DNA from: Ceriagrion tenellum
Taxonomy: Eukaryota; Arthropoda; Insecta; Odonata; Coenagrionidae
Length of the DNA: 64,000 nucleotides
Direction: 5' to 3'
Assembly: GCA_963169105.1 (NCBI GenBank)
Contig: OY720641.1
Coordinates: forward strand, 77,637,496-77,701,495
Part shown: positions 45,215-56,400 of the stretch, piece after piece
How positions within the stretch are numbered: position 1 is the first letter of the stretch
How the letters are laid out: each line of letters begins with the position of its first letter
Notes under the pieces: model-generated
Database searches by the model: none
What the model saw: the letters and a program-made list of their open reading frames with translations, nothing else
What the model was told of the DNA's origin: nothing
Program-made: the position numbers and the translations under genes

Positions 45215-46899
45215 TCGTTCGCGACAGTTTTAGGATAGGGTGAAAGTGTGTCTTGATTTGGGAGGGGCTTAGTGTTTTTTATTCGCTTCACACTGATCCG
45301 TCCAAGATTATTTTTTTGGTCTCCGAATTTTCTCAGCACGGACTTTCTTTCGATACCGTGTATATCTTCCGAATGTCTTACAATGAAATACATTTTTCTC
45401 CACTTAAAACGTACATTCTTGCATGGACAGCATTTCACTTTTAGGACTAGCAAAGTATTCTAATAATTTTCAGTCAGTCAGTCACTTAAATTGGGTCTTG
45501 TTAACCCAATTCCTTATACACGTGAAGGTGGAAGAAATCTCGGGTAGTGAAACGATGAGCTGGCGAGGTAGATAAATTGAGCATGCTATGAGTGCATGAA
45601 GCCTATTTCTTTGAATAATATTTTTATTTTAAATTCCCAACTTTATCTCTAACCAATGAAATGCAAAATAACATGTACCTTGCCATTTAAAAGTCTACTT
45701 TGGGTTACTAACCCTTTGCGTAGTGAGTTCTTTTCATTTGCCCTGACCCCGGGAGTGAATTTTTTGGGGAAAAAATTTAATTACTTCCGGTTACAATTTT
45801 ATTACCATGAACTCAAATTTGTTTGATTAACAATCAATGGAAAGAAGAATATCACACATGACACAAACAAAAAAGAAATACAACAATTTTACCTTTAAGA
45901 TCCTAAATATTGTGGTATAAGAACAACAATATTAACTTAGAACAGCACTAACTAGCTTTGAATGCAATAACGTCCGTCAATGGAACCAACTACATGTGAT
46001 ATGCACGTACTCAAGGCTGGACGAAATTAGAAGAATATAGGAATAGGTGGCAGGACTCTTCAGAGAAATTTTAAAGTGATAATTGCACTCAACAGCTACC
46101 AGGATAGGTGGAACATGTTAAAATGCGTTTGAACGGTAGACGTGAACGGACGCTCTTACTACTTCAGCGCTAGTTTGAAAGACGTACATGTACCATCGTC
46201 CTCTATATGGCTAGGAGACACGACGACGTAACTGAATGTTCGTGCTACTCAAACGGTTAAATTTCTTAAGATGTTCTAAAACTAAAATTAGTGTTTCAGA
46301 TATAATCCATTGCTGATTGCTTTGTCGGAATGATTTGATTTGATTGTAGACTTTTGGGTTCCAATTATATGTTTTCGATGAATCCATAGCATGAATAATT
46401 AACGTAAGACTTGAATTTTGAGACAAGCTGAGGTTTAAGGTTGATGATTGTATCTTTGATGCAATCTTAAGGGCATGCCTAAGAACCCTTGTATTCACAT
46501 CAATGTTGAAGAACACGTCGATGTCATACATTAGCCTGGTTTTAAGGTATTTTCAGCAAAAATCAGTGGAATTAGCCTCAATATGACGATAAATCTGTCA
46601 TATTTCTAATTAAACCATTATATCTGCCATTTACTTGTCTACTTCTCGAAGTACTTGACCAAAAAATGACAAGTTTTTTCATGGGATATGTTGCAACCAA
46701 GCCCGCCAGGGAAACTTAATTCTAATATAGAAATTATGAAGCCTATTTCACGTTAGAAATATAACACAGGGTAGTTGTATACTTTCTCAACTAAAAAATA
46801 AGCAATATAATTACCGCATTGCTCACAACAAAATCTCACATTAACCTTCGGTGGTTGTGGCTTTTACAGCGTTCAGCTAGAAACAAATCGGCCTTTGTC
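45215..46899. other. Intergenic, no gene seen
   Basis: No supported feature. A small hairpin AATTGGGT...ACCCAATT sits near 45489-45511. Confidence 0.4.
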
Positions 46900-47074
46900 G
46901 GCCCCGGTGGCGGCGGGGTAAAGTCCTCGCCTGCCAACCCGAGGGTCGCGGGTTCGAGTCCCGCCTGGGTAGAATATTTCCTGCCCAGGACATGGGTGTT
47001 TGTGTCTCGTCCGTTGTTACTGTTATTCACCCGATATAAATTGGCCCATTGTGCTGTATTCGGGGTAGTGAAGA

Positions 47075-47109
<35 letters not shown>
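46900..47109 (+). mobile_element. tRNA-Gly-derived SINE with TAAA tail
   Basis: The tRNA-like head 46900-46972 contains GGTGGCGGCGGGGTAAAG (A-box region), CTCGCCTGCCAAC with GCC at the anticodon position, and a perfect B-box GGTTCGAGTCC (46951-46961). The CTCGCCTGCC wording is that of eukaryotic tRNA-Gly(GCC), so the head probably derives from that tRNA. A body of about 100 bp follows, then a (TAAA)n tail (47076-47109). Such SINEs are transcribed by RNA polymerase III and mobilised by LINE enzymes. I see no clear target duplication. Confidence 0.9.
47076..47109 (+). repeat. (TAAA)n microsatellite, SINE tail
   Basis: About eight perfect AATA/TAAA units forming the 3' tail of the SINE. Confidence 0.95.
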
Positions 47110-47147
47110 GTCAAACGAAAGGCTTTTACATGCATATTGGGATTTCT

Positions 47148-47710
47148 TCACCTATCTCGGAAGTATCATCACGCGGGACAAGAAGTACAACGGACACCGA
47201 GAGGAGAGTAGCTCAAGCTAAGGCATTCATGGGAAAAATACAACTGCTGTGCTAAGGTAGGACTACAAACCAGGAAACAGTAGGTATGTGAAAACATTCG
47301 TGTAGAGAGTAGGTTTATATGGATCGGAAGCATGGACCATTAGAAAAGCTGACCAGAAAAGACTGGAAGCCTTCAATACCTGGTCCTGGAGGAAGATGCT
47401 GAAGATAAAATGGACGGAAAAAATTAGAAATGATGTGTGCAGAAGAGTAAAAGGGGAAAGGACCATATGGAACATCATAGAGAAAAGAAGAACCAAATGG
47501 ATTGGACACATCCTGAGACACAATGGGTCTGTGAAGAACATGATTCAAGGTAAAATAGAGGAAAAAGTCCCTAGATGAGGATCCAGGAGTAAGTCCATGG
47601 ACCGAATAATGAGGAAAGTACAGAGGAAGAGGTACCAGGAGGTATGGGAACCATCATTAGACAGGGAAGGGTGGAGGGCTGCAATTAACCAATCTTAGCA
47701 TTGAACAACC
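47148..47710 (+). pseudogene. LINE RT C-terminus (RTE-like family), best-preserved tail
   Basis: Begins with the TYLGSIITRDKK region (about 47151-47190), then GSMDH-type and RLEAF with WRKMLKIKWTEKIRND (about 47390-47430), GERTIWNIIEKRRTKWIGHI then LRHNGSVKNMIQGKIEEKVP (47455-47575), and ends at the ACCAATCTTAGCATTGAAC word. The sub-frame 47396-47578 is open for 60 codons, the cleanest piece of the family in this window. The RT core is missing. It follows the SINE by under 50 bp. Confidence 0.9.
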
Positions 47711-50700
47711 AATGAATGAATGATGCATATTGTGTTAATAACTAAGAATTTTTCTCAGGTGAAATAAAGTTAAAACGTCATTTATGTTATGATATGTCCA
47801 TATTTTTTTGAAACTGCTTGATATTTAACATAAAATTCGAACATGGTCTTTGTTGTAAGGAAAAATCTCGCTCGAATCACGGTAAGTCCCATATGTCCGT
47901 GCTCACGACACATTCCAAGGAAGTACAATTGTCGAAAAGTGAGGAAATTCCGTTTCACACCACTCTCAAGGGAGAATATTCAAGAATCGCTCCTCACGTG
48001 ATGGGACAAATGATGCCTCAAGCGCGTCAGCCGTATGAAACGACGGACGGAAATTTTAAGCCGAATGGAAGTTCAAGCGATCATTGTTCCGATTGTGAAA
48101 TTTTTTCCCGGGACAAACTACGTTTGGGAATTGTGGAAGTTTTAATTGGTTCGTCTTGGGTGCTTTGCTGAAAGCGTTCCTCTCCATGAGTCTAATCCTC
48201 ATCAAGTTTCTGATGACTATGCGTCGCGAAAGGGCGAAAGAGAAAATGCCGACTCCATTCATTCAACCCGCTTTGAAGAGATGGCTTAATCACTTCCAAA
48301 TTCCGAGCACAACGGGGGATTTTAATCTTTGGTCATAAAAATGTTAACCCTGAAAGTCAGTTATGAGATCCATTGCCTCAAAAAACAATTTCAAATTTTG
48401 CAGTAGGATTTAAATTTTTGGCGTGAATTTTCAAATATTAGAGGATCAATTGTTACTAACTCTGTCCTCCCGCATTAGATCTTATGCTATTCACCATCTC
48501 CATTATGAATTATTCAACATATATTGTCGGTATGAATTTGTATTTAACTAAAAATGATCAATTTTCGTCTATTAAAATTTTAATTAAATAACGTTTTTCT
48601 GCTTGATGTAAATAAATACTCTTGGAAACTGTTGAAAAATCTCGAGTTCGTTGCTATACACAACAAAAGAACAGTTCCTTGCGTAAAATACGAGACTTTA
48701 TTTTATTTACCTGTGCTTGCTTGTGGAGGAACAGAACTTGATAGCACTGAAAAACTCGGACTATTGAAGGGATATTACGTAGAAACCTTTATTGCTATAA
48801 ATTAAAATTTAAAATATTTACTATCATTTTGGATACGGTACATTGAAAGCTACTATTTTTTTTGGCAATCGGGAAACATGAAGAAATTTTCTGTGTAAAA
48901 AAGTAGTATGCTATGAGTGCGTATAGAAGGTTATTTCCGGTGAGGAAGACCGAATGATACACTAGATTTTAACGGGACATCAGACAAATCAGACATGTTG
49001 GAATAAGAAAGAAACAAATGCAAAAGGGTGCAAAAAGGTGAAAGACTAAAATTAACCAACCGCACGAACTCCAAATAAGTTTACATTTTTTAAGAAATGT
49101 GGAATGTTTTCCTGTTCCAAATCCGTGGACCTATATAAACATACATCCCACCCATTATAAATCTTTTCCCAAATCTAATTTTGAACTATACTGGTCATGC
49201 TCATAAGGTATATTTTGTTGAGCATTGATATCAGCTCTGAATTTCCCACCTATTTATTCCTGGGTATCCTTCGTATACGCCGTGAAAGTCAACTATCAAG
49301 ATTCCGTGATTATCATCGAATGTGGAAATGACACTTTTATCCATTGGTTAATGTGATTTATAGTTTTCTAGCTGCCATATCCACTAGGGAGGTGTGGGAT
49401 AATTGTCGTGCGTTTAATCTCGTACGAGAGTCAAAATTGTGGAAAATATGCGATGATCTATTCATGTCGTATGCGATAATCATTACGTTGTTCAATCAGT
49501 TGACAGTCTCTACCGGGATTTTATCGGGAGGAATCCAATATTGTCGCTACGTTGACGTGCATTGCAGATATATGCAGATATTGACCTCTTTACGCTGAAA
49601 TACTTATTGATTTCGTTCGCTGAATGCTTCGATGCACACCATTGCTCCTCCGTGCATTCAACATTCATTTCCACCAGCGATTCCAAATTACCTCTCCCGT
49701 AGTGCAAGGTCGTCATCGACATTCCATTTCGAGATCCTAACCAGGCAGAAGTCCCTCCTGACACGCGGCCATTTTCAGTCCCATCCACCCACGTCTGGGG
49801 AAGTTGACAAGGATGGAGTTATGTGGGAAGTATGGGGGTGTTTGGTGAGCGGGGGCGGGGGGGTAAGGGGGCCTTCGACCTCCAATTATCTCTTCCCATG
49901 GGCACGCACTCCCAGCGCCTTTCTCCGCTTGATGGAGCGGCGGGATGGATTGTAGGCCGCAGGGACGAAGGAACGACAAAATTTTCAGGATGAGACGAAT
50001 GTCCGACCATGAGAGCGGTTTCTTTACTTAAAGTAGCATGAGCGAAAATTCTCCCTCGTCATAACAGAGCATATTCGAATTTCTTATTATTATTTTAGCA
50101 CCTTTAAGAGACATAGAGTAAATATTCTCTCATTGATGGCGCAAATATATTGTTTCATATGACTGGAATATTTTAAAGTTTAATATTTAGTTTTAAAAAA
50201 TCCTGGTCCACTAATGCCAAAGGCTTGTCTGTAGGTGCCAAGTTAGAATAATACATAAGTATATAAACAAGACAATACAAACTATACATTCAAATGTTTA
50301 AAATATTCACCCTTACCGTATATTAAAAGAAGCTTCGGCTCAATTACTTGGAGCTTTCTATTAACATATTTACTAACAAAAAGGTACATTGTAAAGTTTA
50401 GCCTTTCTTCTTTCCATATTGTGCTTGTCTTAATTTTTGGTTCTAAATTGTAGGCAAAAATGATTGTCAACTGTCAAAAAATATATTGTACATCTTATCC
50501 ACTGGTAACACATTATAGTTTTTGCGCAATACGCTAAACATGTTTGTATAATGCAATATACGCTGTCATTATTATACATCAGCTTCAATATCTCCTTTTT
50601 TATTTTTTTAATAGTAATAGACTAGTCTTTGTAGCTCCTCCCCACTCTGAAAGGCCATATCTAATTAAAATCTCCAGTTGAGCATAATATATCATCAGAT

Positions 50701-50940
50701 TTACATTAATTGGAAATATAGTTTTGTTTTTATTAAACTGGTACATTAATTTTCTAACCTTGGAGAATTCCCAGTAATTAACTAAATATCCATGCGCAAG
50801 TCATTAATTGGGCTAATCCTGCATGCCGTATGGGGAAAAAGCCTTCTCGTTTGAAAGTTTTTGTGCGATTCTGTAAAACTTCCTGCATGTGTATTTAATT
50901 TACTTTAAAAAATAGTTGAGAAAGCGTACAAGGAACTGTT
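47711..50940. other. Intergenic, no gene recognised
   Basis: Mostly AT-rich. A GC-richer patch with G runs at about 49780-49960 bears overlapping frames on both strands that I cannot assign. A frame at 47818-48171 (117 codons) is unrecognised. Confidence 0.35.
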
Positions 50941-50974
50941 ACATTTCTGACAATATCTAGGTGTTGGACAGAAA

Positions 50975-51296
50975 CGTAGACCCTCGGAAAGGAGGACGAG
51001 AATAGCCTGCAGGCATTTGAGATGTGGGTGTGGAGAAGGATTGAGAAGGTTAGGTGGACGGAATGGAGGACCAACGAGGAAGTGCTTGAGATGGTGGGCG
51101 TGGAAAGGAAACTTCTGAATGAAATTTGAGATCGGCAGAGTAGGTGGCTGGAGGATGTAATAATGATTGATGAGTTGCCCAAGAAGGTGATAGAGGGAAG
51201 GATGCTGGGCAAGCGGAGAAGGGGAAGAAAGAGAATAGGTTTCATGGACAGGATGAAGAAGGGTAGATTGTATGCTGAGGCGAAAAGGAGGTACTA
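50975..51296 (+). pseudogene. Divergent LINE RT C-terminus (second endonuclease-RT family)
   Basis: The plus strand reads LQAFEMWVWRRIEKVRWTE then RTNEEVLEMVGVERKLLNEI, a stop, then RQSRWLEDVIMIDELPKKVI with EGRMLGKRRRGRKRIGFMDR. This is the same architecture as the RTE-like fragments (AFE-W-WRR, then W-GH/W-ED, then EG---GKR-RGR-R) but clearly a separate family. It ends with AKRRY and a stop at about 51296. The tail after it matches the inverted fragment at 10900-10990. Confidence 0.85.
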
Positions 51297-51400
51297 GAGT
51301 GAGATAGGCCCCTGAATGTTTAGAAAACCGGGATGAGATTCTCTGACATTTAACAAAACCTACCTTAATCGGTAGAATACTTTAAAAAAATCTAGGTGTT
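51297..51400 (+). mobile_element. LINE 3' tail, partner of 10900-10990
   Basis: Contains GAGATTCTCTGACATT and AACAAAACCTACC, complementary to the 10.9 kb fragment. It ends in an A run followed by TCTAGGTGTTAGA. Confidence 0.7.
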
Positions 51401-53760
51401 AGAAATTCCTCATTTTTTTATAACATCTCTCTGGAGTGAATATAGCGACGGATCTTCTCAACATCTGTGCTCGCGTAATCGTAATTTTCTTGTTGTGCTC
51501 ATGATAGAAACATTGTGTTCGTCATTCTTCGAGGTTTGGTAGGTGCTTAAAGGTGGCTGAGGTAGTATCCATAGGTAGTGGAGTGTATATATCAATAATA
51601 CTTTTTGTAAGTCAAAAAAATCTCGGTCCACATTTAACTTAAGTGCGGCTGTTTTTGAATCGGCACTCAGCATAAAGACAGTAACGAAAATGATAAGGGA
51701 ATTACATTTTTGAAATTTTTCCTTAATTGTAGCATTTTATGCATAGATTTATCGGCGCAGCTCTCGAAATTTAGACAAATTTATATTTGAGTATTTTTTC
51801 GAGTATTAAACTCGTTAAATTTTGATATTTGTCAGAAATCATTAGGTATAATCATGGAATTTTTTTAAAGCAAATAATTTTTATATTTCGCATTTGAAAG
51901 AATTTTTCTGTATATGAACTCGAAAGAAAACGAAGCATATGTCATGTGCTATTAAGCTATGATTTTAAAAAACTGTGAATTTAAAAAAAAGCAAATTTGT
52001 AGGGTGCATTTTTTTACTTCCATTTATAGATGCAATTTAGGAGAACACGTATGCAACATTAACTGCAATCTAGCACATCAATAAAAATCGCTCCAACCGC
52101 CTTAAATTTCTGTGTTAGTAATTGATTTCTCTTTAAAAATTTTGAGAAAAAATTTAAGGAACACACTGTAAAATTTCTGACGATATCTTGGTGTTAGAAG
52201 TTCCTTCTTCAATTGCTATAATTGAAGAAGAAAGAATCTATTTAGGACTTCAATTGCTTTAAAGCTTCAGTTAATGGCTTGGTTCTAATGAGAATTTCTG
52301 TGAGTATTGTCCTTCCAAAGCAGCTAAGTTTTGGGCGACGATAAGCACAACGAGAAATAAGGAACCGTGACACACCTCTGGAGTGCCTAGTCCTGTCACG
52401 AGATCTTGACTGTTTATGATCTGTAGAAATCTTGTCTGTTCATGGGACACCATAGTTCTACTATAGACCAAGATAGGCTCTATTTAAAGTTTTGCTTGAT
52501 TCATGCCATTATGACAGTACGACGCCTGTTTTCAGTAATTGCGTAAATTCCTCTTTGTTTTCAAAAATATGAAAACGTTTAATTGGGGAGACGACTATTA
52601 CCTTGCATGTCCTATACTCCAAATTACCCAAAGTTGACCATTTGTCGAGAATAGGACTAATGACTTCAGTGTTCTTCGTTAGCAGACTTCCACAGCGTTC
52701 ATAAGGTGATATCTGCATTTACGGGTTTACATCCGCGTAAGGTGTGGTGAAAATCAAAAGTTTTGCCAGCTATCCTTCTGGCTTCCTGCAGGTGCTGCAC
52801 CAATCGAGGCAGGTCTCTATGCATGAGAGTAGCATAAACTCTTTCTCGACATCTTTGACCTGAATTTACGCATACGTGAACCCGAAAATGTACATGAGCG
52901 TAAGGTTTTGGTATAAGTTTATGATACTCGTCACCCATTGAATTTGTACTTTGTATATTCCACACAATTTTATTTTCAAGCATGTTTAAGACTATCATTG
53001 ACAGTATTTTTACTGTCGAAAAAGTACTATAATAAATAGAAATGTCCTTGATTGTGAAAGTATTTTTTGAAATCATAGTTGTAAATAAAAGACAGTGGAA
53101 TATTCAAAGTATTAGTTCATTTTGTGCCGAAAATGCAGATCTAAACATCAGATTTCGGTCAATTCCCCAAATGAATACCGCTGACAACCTCTCGCTACTC
53201 TCTCCATTATGAAAGAAAAGTGTGTAGTCCGTCATGAATATCCTCGATAAGGTTCTACAAATGTTATTTGAATTTGCTAATATTAGTTGGAAATCGGTGT
53301 AAGTGATTCCAGGTTTACGGGAATTCAGCGAGGGATGAATCGTAAATCATTCATTTGTACATGCAATGAGTGGAAAATTTACGGGAATTTTCAATACTAT
53401 CCCATCCTGAGATGTTCCTGCCTAAATATGCACACGGCGTAGGTAAAGAAGACCTCGCTATCGTGTTTGTACCATCTCGAATTCCTCAACGCATCCGTAC
53501 GTCCCTTGGCGCCTCATCCAACGTCATCCATATATTTTACGCACCTCTTCTCCACCGTGGAACATGCCCTGCGGGCGGAAAGGCGTGGTGTTATTATCCC
53601 CTGGGGAAATGAAGAACGGAGGAAAAGGCGAAAGGGGGATGGGGGCGGGAAACTGCCGTGGAATAGGCGCGGACAGCGGCGCATGACAGATAAACGAATG
53701 GCGAAAATAATCATTTTATGTGTCTTGGGGTTGATGGAGAAACTTTTAGGGCCCAGTGCT
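51401..53760. other. Intergenic, no gene recognised
   Basis: A short word TTTCTGAC(G/A)ATATCT-GGTGTTAGA occurs at about 52170-52198, and versions of it lie at 50943-50971 and 51387-51401. Otherwise only unassigned short frames (52271-52718 minus, 52699-53076 minus, 53467-53901 plus). Confidence 0.4.
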
Positions 53761-53834
53761 ATTTCGGCGCACACATGCTCGTGGGTTTGCTGGCATAACG
53801 CGGGATATATGTGGTCTCGGGGGCGTGTAAAAGT
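53761..53834 (+). repeat. 74-bp repeat, outside copy
   Basis: Matches 54144-54217 base for base in length, with about nine mismatches and no gaps, sharing CTCGTGGGTTT, GGGATATATGTGGTCTC and GGGGCGT. The second copy lies in the loop of the foldback element 54047-54319. Confidence 0.85.
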
Positions 53835-54085
53835 GTACCGGACATGGAACCGTAATTTTCATTTCTGTCAATTTGCAGGTCATTTGTTTGGTGTCGTGTA
53901 GCTTTCCTGCCTCCGGTAGAAATAGTTGAGTGAATGATAGGTTTGTAAAGAAACGTCAGTCTCCTTAATTGTGTTCTTGACTTATAGCTGGAAGGAATTC
54001 TATTAGGGGATAGTTTTACTGAAAGCTAGTAACAGAAATTATTATTGATTGAAACACTTCGTAATTTCCACATGAGATTTTTTTT

Positions 54086-54126
54086 CACGACCTAGGTTTC
54101 GTCGCTGTGCGACATCATCAGGTCTA
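54086..54126 (-). ncRNA. Hammerhead-ribozyme-like motif, minus strand
   Basis: The minus strand reads CTGATGA (54121 to 54115), T, stem II GTCGC-ACA-GCGAC, GAA (54100-54098), stem III ACC-TA-GGT, then C at 54089 as the predicted cleavage base. The catalytic core is fully consensus and stem II is a perfect 5-bp stem. Stem III is only 3 bp with a 2-nt loop, as in the minimal hammerheads of Penelope-like elements. Stem I pairs poorly (two base pairs, then mismatches). Confidence 0.6.
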
Positions 54127-54237
54127 TTTCATGACCAAGATCCATTTTGGCGCACATATCCTCGTGGGTTTTCTGGAAAAACCCGGGATATATGTGGTCT
54201 CTGGGGCGTCTAAAAGTTGGGTAAAAAAGCAGGGGCG

Positions 54238-54280
54238 TTCACTTGATGATGTCGCACAGCGACGAAACCAAGGTCGTGAA
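54238..54280 (+). ncRNA. Hammerhead-ribozyme-like motif with all three stems, plus strand
   Basis: Stem I TTCAC (54238-54242) pairs with GTGAA (54276-54280). Core TTGATGA (54243-54249), stem II GTCGC (54251-54255) with GCGAC (54259-54263), GAA (54264-54266), stem III ACC (54267-54269) with GGT (54272-54274), and cleavage base C at 54275. Everything fits the type I hammerhead except position C3, which is T here; that base normally pairs with G8 in the catalytic core, so this copy is probably weak or inactive. Confidence 0.6.
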
Positions 54281-54319
54281 AATGAAAATCTCACGTGGAA
54301 ATTACTAAGTGTTTCAATC

Positions 54320-55200
54320 TGTAATCATGAAGTTATTCTACAAAGTTACGCCTGAAACCATAACTTCATTCGGAGATGTAACAGTCCTGAAAAATTACTG
54401 ATATCTCATCGGTTTGCAGACGAAGAAGGCTGGAAGGAAGGACATTATTAGCACATGGCTTAACTCCCAGTTGGCGGGGTTCTTCCTTCAGGATATTAAA
54501 CATAACTGAAGAAAAACAGGTTCACCGGTATGACAAATGTCTAAATCTTACAGGAAATAATGTTGAAAAATATCTGGGGATTGTGAATTTAAGGCATATG
54601 TATAAAAATTATTTAAATGGTATTTGTTTAACAACTTAACTACACTTTTCTTCTAAACCACGTTTTTGACTTAAAGTAAATAGTTTCACTCCTAAGCACG
54701 CACCATTGACTTCAGTAATCGCAATCGATCACAAGAGAGACCGTGAATTTGTGAGTGGAATTCAACCCCTTCCGAAATGACCCTAATTGGCACCAACCGT
54801 CGCTCTTGGTCCTAATTCGATGTGAGCGCAGAAAGGTCCCTTAGAAAACGGAGAAAAGGAGAAAAGGGTACTCTTGGGGGATCAGGGTGTAAGAGTGGCT
54901 GTGGAAAGAGGGGAAAGAAGATGTGACAAAGGATGCCATCTCGCGTAGGCGGCACCATCCATTTCCGCAAATCGTCCTCATTTGGGTCTCCCGCGGGAGA
55001 CGGTGAGTTAGGGCGAAGGAATCTCGCAAGGAGGTTAACTGAGATGGGGAAGCGAGCGGAAAAGGGGAGAGAGATCATTGCGGAAGAAAGACGCAGCGCC
55101 CAGGGCGTTAGTTTGAAAGAGCTTGCTACTGGGTTACACCCCCCTGCTAAAGTCAAGAGGAATAACCTGAGCCGCTTGGAGATATGATGGAAATATCGTA
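54320..55200. other. Intergenic, GC-richer patch, no gene
   Basis: Frames at 54812-55156 (minus) and 54933-55187 (plus) overlap on a GC-richer patch; neither is recognised. Confidence 0.35.
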
Positions 55201-55204
55201 ATGT

Positions 55205-55725
55205 TTACCTTATGTATACAACAAACTACCCTGCGAGCTGCCACATTGGCGTGTGGCAGGGGGTGTTAGGACACCAGCCGTGAAAAAATTGTAAGGTTTT
55301 ATGAGGTGTAATGGTGACGTGTATTATGGGAGTGTATTTAGTGGAGCTCTATTTTTATTGTGGTAGGTTATTGTGCGTGGAAAGAACGAGTATTTGTACC
55401 TATCTGTTCAGCAATGTATCTCTCTTATATTATCGCTTCTATAAGATCTTATAGAGATGTAGTTAGGCGTCATGATAATATTCTCTGTGTCGCTCTGAAA
55501 CACACACCTGTTCTGAATTTCTCAAGCAAGCTAAGCCTAGCGTGTAGCCTCCGAGTCTCTAGGAGCTCCCACCTTAAGCCTTGTGAAAGTTGAGAAATAC
55601 TTTATATTCGGTCGTAGCAGTTGTCAACGAAGCGTGCAGATTTTCCAAATATTTTATTGATATTTTTCTTTTTAATCGTTAATTAAATTCTTATTACCAT
55701 TATCCCAAATGCTCGCGGCATAAAA
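55205..55725 (-). mobile_element. LINE 3' end (Jockey/CR1-like), fragment A of a compound copy
   Basis: The minus strand carries the tail and the region up to the CSIW-type word (CCAAATGCTCGCGGC on the plus strand at about 55707-55721). It joins directly to a second fragment that repeats part of the same region, so the two are not one continuous element. Confidence 0.85.
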
Positions 55726-56400
55726 GTTGTGAGACTATCTGTTCGCTCTTAGCATGTCTTTAACGAAGCGTGCAGCTTTTCTTTGCATTTTATAAAGTTT
55801 TTGGGTAAATTTTTAAGACCAGGGTTCCAAATGCTCGCTGCGTATTCGAGGTGTGGCCTTACCAGAGCGGAGTAGCATCTCTGTTTTAGTTTTTCATCCG
55901 AGGGCCTTCCTATTATACGCTCAACAAAACATTGTGTCTTTAATGCTGTGCTGCATATGTTTTGTATGCATATCAACCACTATACATCAGAAGTTAAGGT
56001 AATTCCACGATATTTTACTGTATCAGAAGATTTTATGTTAACTCCACCCACAGTATAGGTATGGCATTTATGTGATGACTTTCGCAGGAAGTGAACTGTG
56101 GTGCATTTACTGATATTTGATTCTAACCCCCATCCCTGGCACCACGAATGAACCTTGTTAAGGTCCGATGACAGAACTTCGAAGCCCACGCCGTCGCTTA
56201 TTTCACGGTAGATAACTGTATCGTCTGCATGAATCTTAATTTAATGCTAACTCGAGATCTTAGGTCATTAATATAAATTATGAATTAAAAAGGGCCGATC
56301 AAGCCTCCTTGAGGAACACCGGATGTGACTTCGACCATATCGGAGTTAAATATCGAACCTAAAACATCGTCTTCAATCATTCTAATACACAATCATGCTT
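55726..56400 (-). pseudogene. LINE reverse transcriptase remnant reaching the active-site region, fragment B
   Basis: The minus strand, from its 5' side (higher coordinates): GVPQGGLIGPF with FIIYINDLRSRVS at about 56322-56250 (RT motif 4 wording), then a damaged catalytic box ending ADDTVIYRE-like at about 56235-56205 (small frame disturbance), then LSSDLNKVHSWCQGWGL (56165-56115), the VGGVNIKSSDTVKY segment (about 56055-56015), then KLKQRCYSALVRPHLEYAAS and IWNPGLKNL (55893-55810). This is the only copy in the window that includes the palm-domain motifs. The endonuclease and upstream RT are absent beyond about 56400. Frameshifts and stops make it non-functional. Confidence 0.88.

Larger units (their letters stand above)
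54047..54319. mobile_element. Foldback element with inverted hammerhead-like arms
   Basis: The arms 54047-54121 and 54242-54319 are inverted copies of about 75 bp with few mismatches, sharing GATTGAAACACTT, GTAATTTCCAC, TGAGATTTT and TCACGACC-TTTCGTCGCTG-type sequence. The loop (54122-54241) includes 54144-54217, a second copy of a sequence found 0.3 kb upstream. Each arm carries a hammerhead-like motif pointing outward. No protein is encoded. By arm type it belongs with 8641, 18748 and 60066, and is inferred to be a Penelope-derived or retrozyme-like non-autonomous element. Confidence 0.8.

Noticed and set aside
45489..45511. Transcription terminator hairpin
   Set aside because: Small perfect hairpins are expected by chance in 64 kb, and bacterial-type terminators do not apply to this DNA.
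46900..46972. A functional tRNA-Gly gene
   Set aside because: The head continues into a SINE body with a (TAAA)n tail, and the D-arm region is altered.
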